DNA of 64,000 nucleotides from positions 124,001 to 188,000 of the forward strand of contig JAZKGZ010000006.1 of assembly GCA_040385645.1 (NCBI GenBank). The letters are read 5' to 3'. The notes under the pieces were generated by a model, which was not told where the DNA came from, did not search any database, and saw only the letters and a list, made by a program, of their open reading frames with translations. Positions 61,597 through 64,000 of this stretch are shown in pieces (position 1 is the stretch's first letter; the number at the start of each line of letters is the position of its first letter). Source of the stretch: JANXSS01 sp040385645 (GTDB lineage Bacteria > Pseudomonadota > Gammaproteobacteria > Burkholderiales > Burkholderiaceae_D). Position numbers and translations under genes: made by a program.

Positions 61597-62250
61597 ATGC
61601 ACCCGCCATTATCTTCGTCGACGCTGTCTCCAGCCGTTTTCACAATCGATTTTGATGGTTGGTGTGCCGCGGCCAGCCGGCATCCGTCGCCGAATCACGA
61701 TGCACGCACTGCGGGTACGGCGGTCGATTTGCTCATCGTGCACAACATCAGCTTGCCGCCGGGTGAATTTGGCGGGCCTTATATCGAAGATTTATTCTGC
61801 AACCGCTTGGATTACGCGCTGCATCCGTACTTTGAGCAACTTAAACCGCTGCGCGTATCGGCGCATTTTCTGATCCGGCGCGACGCCAGTTTGCTGCAAT
61901 TCGTTTCCACGCATCAGCGCGCGTGGCACGCAGGTGTTTCCACATTTGAAAACCGGGAGCGTTGTAACGATTATTCGATCGGTATCGAACTCGAAGGATC
62001 GGATTTCAAACCGTTCGAGCTTGGTCAGTATGACGTGTTGGCAAACTTGACTGTGGCGTTAAAAGCGCATCATGCACTTACCGACGTAGCCGGTCATAAC
62101 GATGTCGCACCAACGCGAAAAACTGATCCTGGCCCGTTTTTCGACTGGCAGCTTTATCACAATACATACCTAGATGCAATTTCTAGGGCCGCGCCGACAG
62201 CCGATTCTTACGAAAATCTGCGCTTTGTCGGGCTCGCACCGAAGGCTTGA
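61597..62250 (+). CDS. ampD: 1,6-anhydro-N-acetylmuramyl-L-alanine amidase
   Basis: This 217-residue amidase_2 protein has the zinc site residues in LLIVHNISLPPGEFGG, GHNDVAPTRKTDPGP and the helix YSIGIELEGSD. It cleaves anhydromuropeptides in the cytosol during cell-wall recycling and lowers beta-lactamase induction where AmpR is present. The C-terminal 30 residues after the zinc motif are a variable tail. The gene starts 4 bp after pilR, an arrangement common in Burkholderiales; no signal peptide is seen, as expected. Confidence 0.94.
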   Translation: MHPPLSSSTLSPAVFTIDFDGWCAAASRHPSPNHDARTAGTAVDLLIVHNISLPPGEFGGPYIEDLFCNRLDYALHPYFEQLKPLRVSAHFLIRRDASLLQFVSTHQRAWHAGVSTFENRERCNDYSIGIELEGSDFKPFELGQYDVLANLTVALKAHHALTDVAGHNDVAPTRKTDPGPFFDWQLYHNTYLDAISRAAPTADSYENLRFVGLAPKA

Positions 62251-62332
62251 AAGCAGGCCGACAAAAACCGTTGTAATACCTGTAAATGCAAGGCAAATAT
62301 TTTACTATTGCAGTTGCACCGGATCGATTCAG

Positions 62333-62348
62333 GCACTAGAATTAGTTC
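62333..62348. promoter_or_regulatory. NrdR box, distal
   Basis: GCACTAGAATTAGTTC keeps the CTA...TAG half-sites of the acaCwAtATaTwGtgt consensus but is imperfect in the centre. Its centre is 30 bp from the proximal box, close to three helical turns, as is usual for paired NrdR sites. Confidence 0.65.
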
Positions 62349-62362
62349 GAATCCCAGAAAAA

Positions 62363-62378
62363 CTACTATATATAGTGT
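62363..62378. promoter_or_regulatory. NrdR box, proximal
   Basis: CTACTATATATAGTGT includes the perfect palindrome ACTATATATAGT (62365-62376) and matches the NrdR box closely. It lies about 130 bp before nrdA and overlaps a likely -10 element, so bound NrdR with (d)ATP would repress ribonucleotide reductase expression. Confidence 0.85.
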
Positions 62379-62506
62379 TATCACACCGACCATGCGCGGG
62401 TTTATGCAAAGTGCTACACGACTTCGTTTCACCCAAAAAATCCTCGTCCAATTCAACAAACAATCGGCAATCATGCTTGCAACGGTGATGTGCCTCTGGA
62501 GCGTCA

Positions 62507-64000
62507 ATGCAAACCGGTCATGAAATATCTCTGAAATCTTCGACAGAATTTGGTGCGTTAAATACACCTGCTACGACGATCTCTTCGGCGACGTCCGCAC
62601 ATGCGGTCACGCTTGCCGATTTCCGCATCATTCGGCGTAATGGCAGCGTGGTCGGTTTCGAACCTTCCAAGATTTCTATCGCTGTCACTAAAGCTTTTTT
62701 GGCAGTTAATGGCGGTCAGGGTGCAGCGTCGGCGCGTGTGCGTGAGCTGGTCGAGCAACTCACTGCCAATGTGGTCAATGCCCTGGTGCGCCGTCAGCCT
62801 GCCGGCGGCACGTTTCATATCGAAGATATCCAGGATCAGGTCGAACTGGCGCTAATGCGCTCGGGCGAGCATGATGTCGCTCGCGCTTACGTGCTGTACC
62901 GCGCCAAACGCATGGAAGAGCGCGCCCAGCAGCAAGCTGCCAAACCGGTCGCTGTCAATACTCAGCTACACGTGATCGACGGTGGCGTACGCACGCCGCT
63001 GGACATGGATCGGGTGCGTAATCTCATCGCCGCGGCCTGCATTGACCTGGAAGAGCATGTCGATGCTGCCGCGATCCTGTCGGAAACATTGAAAAATCTC
63101 TACGATGGCGTGCCGGTTGAAGAGTTGCACAAATCGGCAATTCTGGCCGCTCGGGCGCTGATGGAAAAAGACCCGGCTTACAGCACCGTCACTGCTCGGC
63201 TGCTCATGCATACCATCCGCAAGGAAGTGTTCGGGCAGGAAGTAGCGCAGAACGACGCGCCCACACACTATATAGAGTACTTCCCGAAATACATCAAAAA
63301 AGGCATCGGCGCGGAACTGCTCGATGCAAAGTTGGGGCAATACGATCTGGCGAAACTGGCGGCGGCCTTGAAGCCCGAGCGCGATCTGCAGTTCGGCTAT
63401 CTCGGCCTACAGACGCTGTACGACCGTTATTTCCTGCATATTCGCGATGTGCGCATCGAAATGCCGCAAGCCTTTTTCATGCGCGTGGCGATGGGATTAT
63501 CGCTCTCCGAAGTCGATCGCGAAGCACGCGCTATCGAGTTTTACAACTTGCTGTCGTCGTTCGATTTCATGAGTTCGACGCCGACGCTCTTTAACTCCGG
63601 CACCCAGCGCTCGCAATTGTCGTCCTGCTATTTGACGACGGTATCCGACGATCTGGAAGGCATCTACGACGCCATCAAGGAAAACGCATTGTTGGCGAAA
63701 TATGCCGGCGGTCTGGGTAACGATTGGACGCCGGTACGCTCGCTGGGCGCGCATATCAAAGGCACCAACGGCAAATCTCAGGGTGTGGTGCCGTTCTTGA
63801 AAGTGGTCAACGACACTGCGGTAGCAGTAAATCAAGGCGGTAAGCGCAAGGGCGCGGTCTGCGCCTACCTGGAAACCTGGCACATGGATATCGAGGAATT
63901 CCTCGATCTGCGCAAGAACACCGGCGACGACCGCCGCCGTACGCACGACATGAATACCGCCAACTGGATTCCAGACCTGTTCATGAAGCGCGTCATGGAA
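62507..64000 (+). CDS. nrdA: Ribonucleoside-diphosphate reductase alpha chain, partial (C-terminus beyond right edge)
   Basis: The frame from the ATG at 62507 (CTGGAG 5 bases before) is open for 498 codons to the window end. After a variable lead, an ATP-cone domain (FRIIRRNGSVVGFEPSKISI, residues about 39-58) is followed by the class I alpha core: FNSGTQRSQLSSCYLTTVSD with a redox cysteine, KYAGGLGNDWTPVRSLGAHI and GAVCAYLETWHMDIEEF. The radical-site NLCLE motif would lie further right and is not in the window. The enzyme reduces ribonucleotides to deoxyribonucleotides with NrdB. The ATP-cone implies dATP feedback control, and two upstream NrdR boxes imply transcriptional control. Confidence 0.95.
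   Translation, partial: MQTGHEISLKSSTEFGALNTPATTISSATSAHAVTLADFRIIRRNGSVVGFEPSKISIAVTKAFLAVNGGQGAASARVRELVEQLTANVVNALVRRQPAGGTFHIEDIQDQVELALMRSGEHDVARAYVLYRAKRMEERAQQQAAKPVAVNTQLHVIDGGVRTPLDMDRVRNLIAAACIDLEEHVDAAAILSETLKNLYDGVPVEELHKSAILAARALMEKDPAYSTVTARLLMHTIRKEVFGQEVAQNDAPTHYIEYFPKYIKKGIGAELLDAKLGQYDLAKLAAALKPERDLQFGYLGLQTLYDRYFLHIRDVRIEMPQAFFMRVAMGLSLSEVDREARAIEFYNLLSSFDFMSSTPTLFNSGTQRSQLSSCYLTTVSDDLEGIYDAIKENALLAKYAGGLGNDWTPVRSLGAHIKGTNGKSQGVVPFLKVVNDTAVAVNQGGKRKGAVCAYLETWHMDIEEFLDLRKNTGDDRRRTHDMNTANWIPDLFMKRVME

Larger units (their letters stand above)
62251..62506. other. Intergenic region upstream of nrdA
   Basis: This 256-bp region holds the two NrdR boxes annotated separately and a weak promoter overlapping them (TTCGAA at 62346-62351 with TATATA at 62369-62374, 17 bases apart). 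CTGGAG before the ATG serves nrdA. No gene is seen. Confidence 0.6.

Noticed and set aside
1..64000. CRISPR arrays, insertion sequences, phage genes, tRNA or rRNA genes
   Set aside because: I looked for spaced direct repeats, transposase motifs, terminal inverted repeats and tRNA-like clover patterns in the intergenic regions and saw none.

Overview
This window comes from a betaproteobacterium of the Burkholderiales type. The evidence is the housekeeping order ispB / rplU-rpmA-obgE-proB / rppH / proS and ffh / ypjD-like / pilS-pilR-like / ampD / nrdA, together with a complete exosortase A (XrtA, PEP-CTERM) exopolysaccharide locus. An Oxalobacteraceae-like genus is a guess from gene order only. 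I found no insertion sequences, phage genes, CRISPR arrays, tRNA or rRNA genes.

Region 1 (1-12083) is the polysaccharide assembly wing. A leftward unit holds an O-ligase/polymerase-like membrane protein, a deacetylase-glycosyltransferase fusion, a GT2 and a GT32 enzyme cut by the left edge. A rightward unit holds a secreted RIFT-barrel (YetA/rhamnogalacturonan-lyase-like) protein, a GT4, a GT-C-like membrane protein, a membrane-anchored GT2 and a GtrA flippase.

Region 2 (12111-26653, leftward) is the XrtA core: chain-length determinant, tyrosine autokinase, outer-membrane barrel, AAA ATPase, polysaccharide deacetylase, FemAB-like protein, glycosyltransferase stp1, exosortase A fused to EpsI, glycosyltransferase stp2, amidotransferase and a GT-C-like protein. 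Region 3 (27126-36013, rightward) has the export lipoprotein, the initiating sugar-phosphate transferase, the PrsK/PrsR sigma-54 two-component pair, a trypsin-like protease, a lytic transglycosylase and one PEP-CTERM substrate protein. A sigma-54 promoter lies directly upstream of the substrate gene. Region 4 (36146-42693) has a PaaK-like adenylating enzyme, an exosortase-associated acyltransferase, the TPR lipoprotein PrsT and an unknown lipoprotein.

Region 5 (42694-50995) is housekeeping: isoprenoid, ribosomal, GTPase, proline, RNA-decay and prolyl-tRNA genes plus a second lytic transglycosylase. Region 6 (50992-54759) returns to polysaccharide work with a GT4, UDP-glucose dehydrogenase and a nucleotide-sugar epimerase. 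Region 7 (54844-64000) holds a SWIB/histone-H1-like protein, ffh, a YpjD-like protein, a PilS/PilR-like pair, ampD and the start of nrdA, which is preceded by two NrdR boxes.

The likely overall job of regions 1-4 and 6 is as follows. UDP-sugar precursors feed a lipid-linked repeat unit, which is polymerised and exported through a Wza/Wzz/BY-kinase-like envelope system. PrsK/PrsR with sigma-54 switches on a highly expressed PEP-CTERM protein that XrtA processes at the inner membrane. The least explained material is regulatory: a recurrent GTAACAA word and a cluster of ACAATG inverted repeats in EPS promoter regions, plus the two sigma-54 sites.
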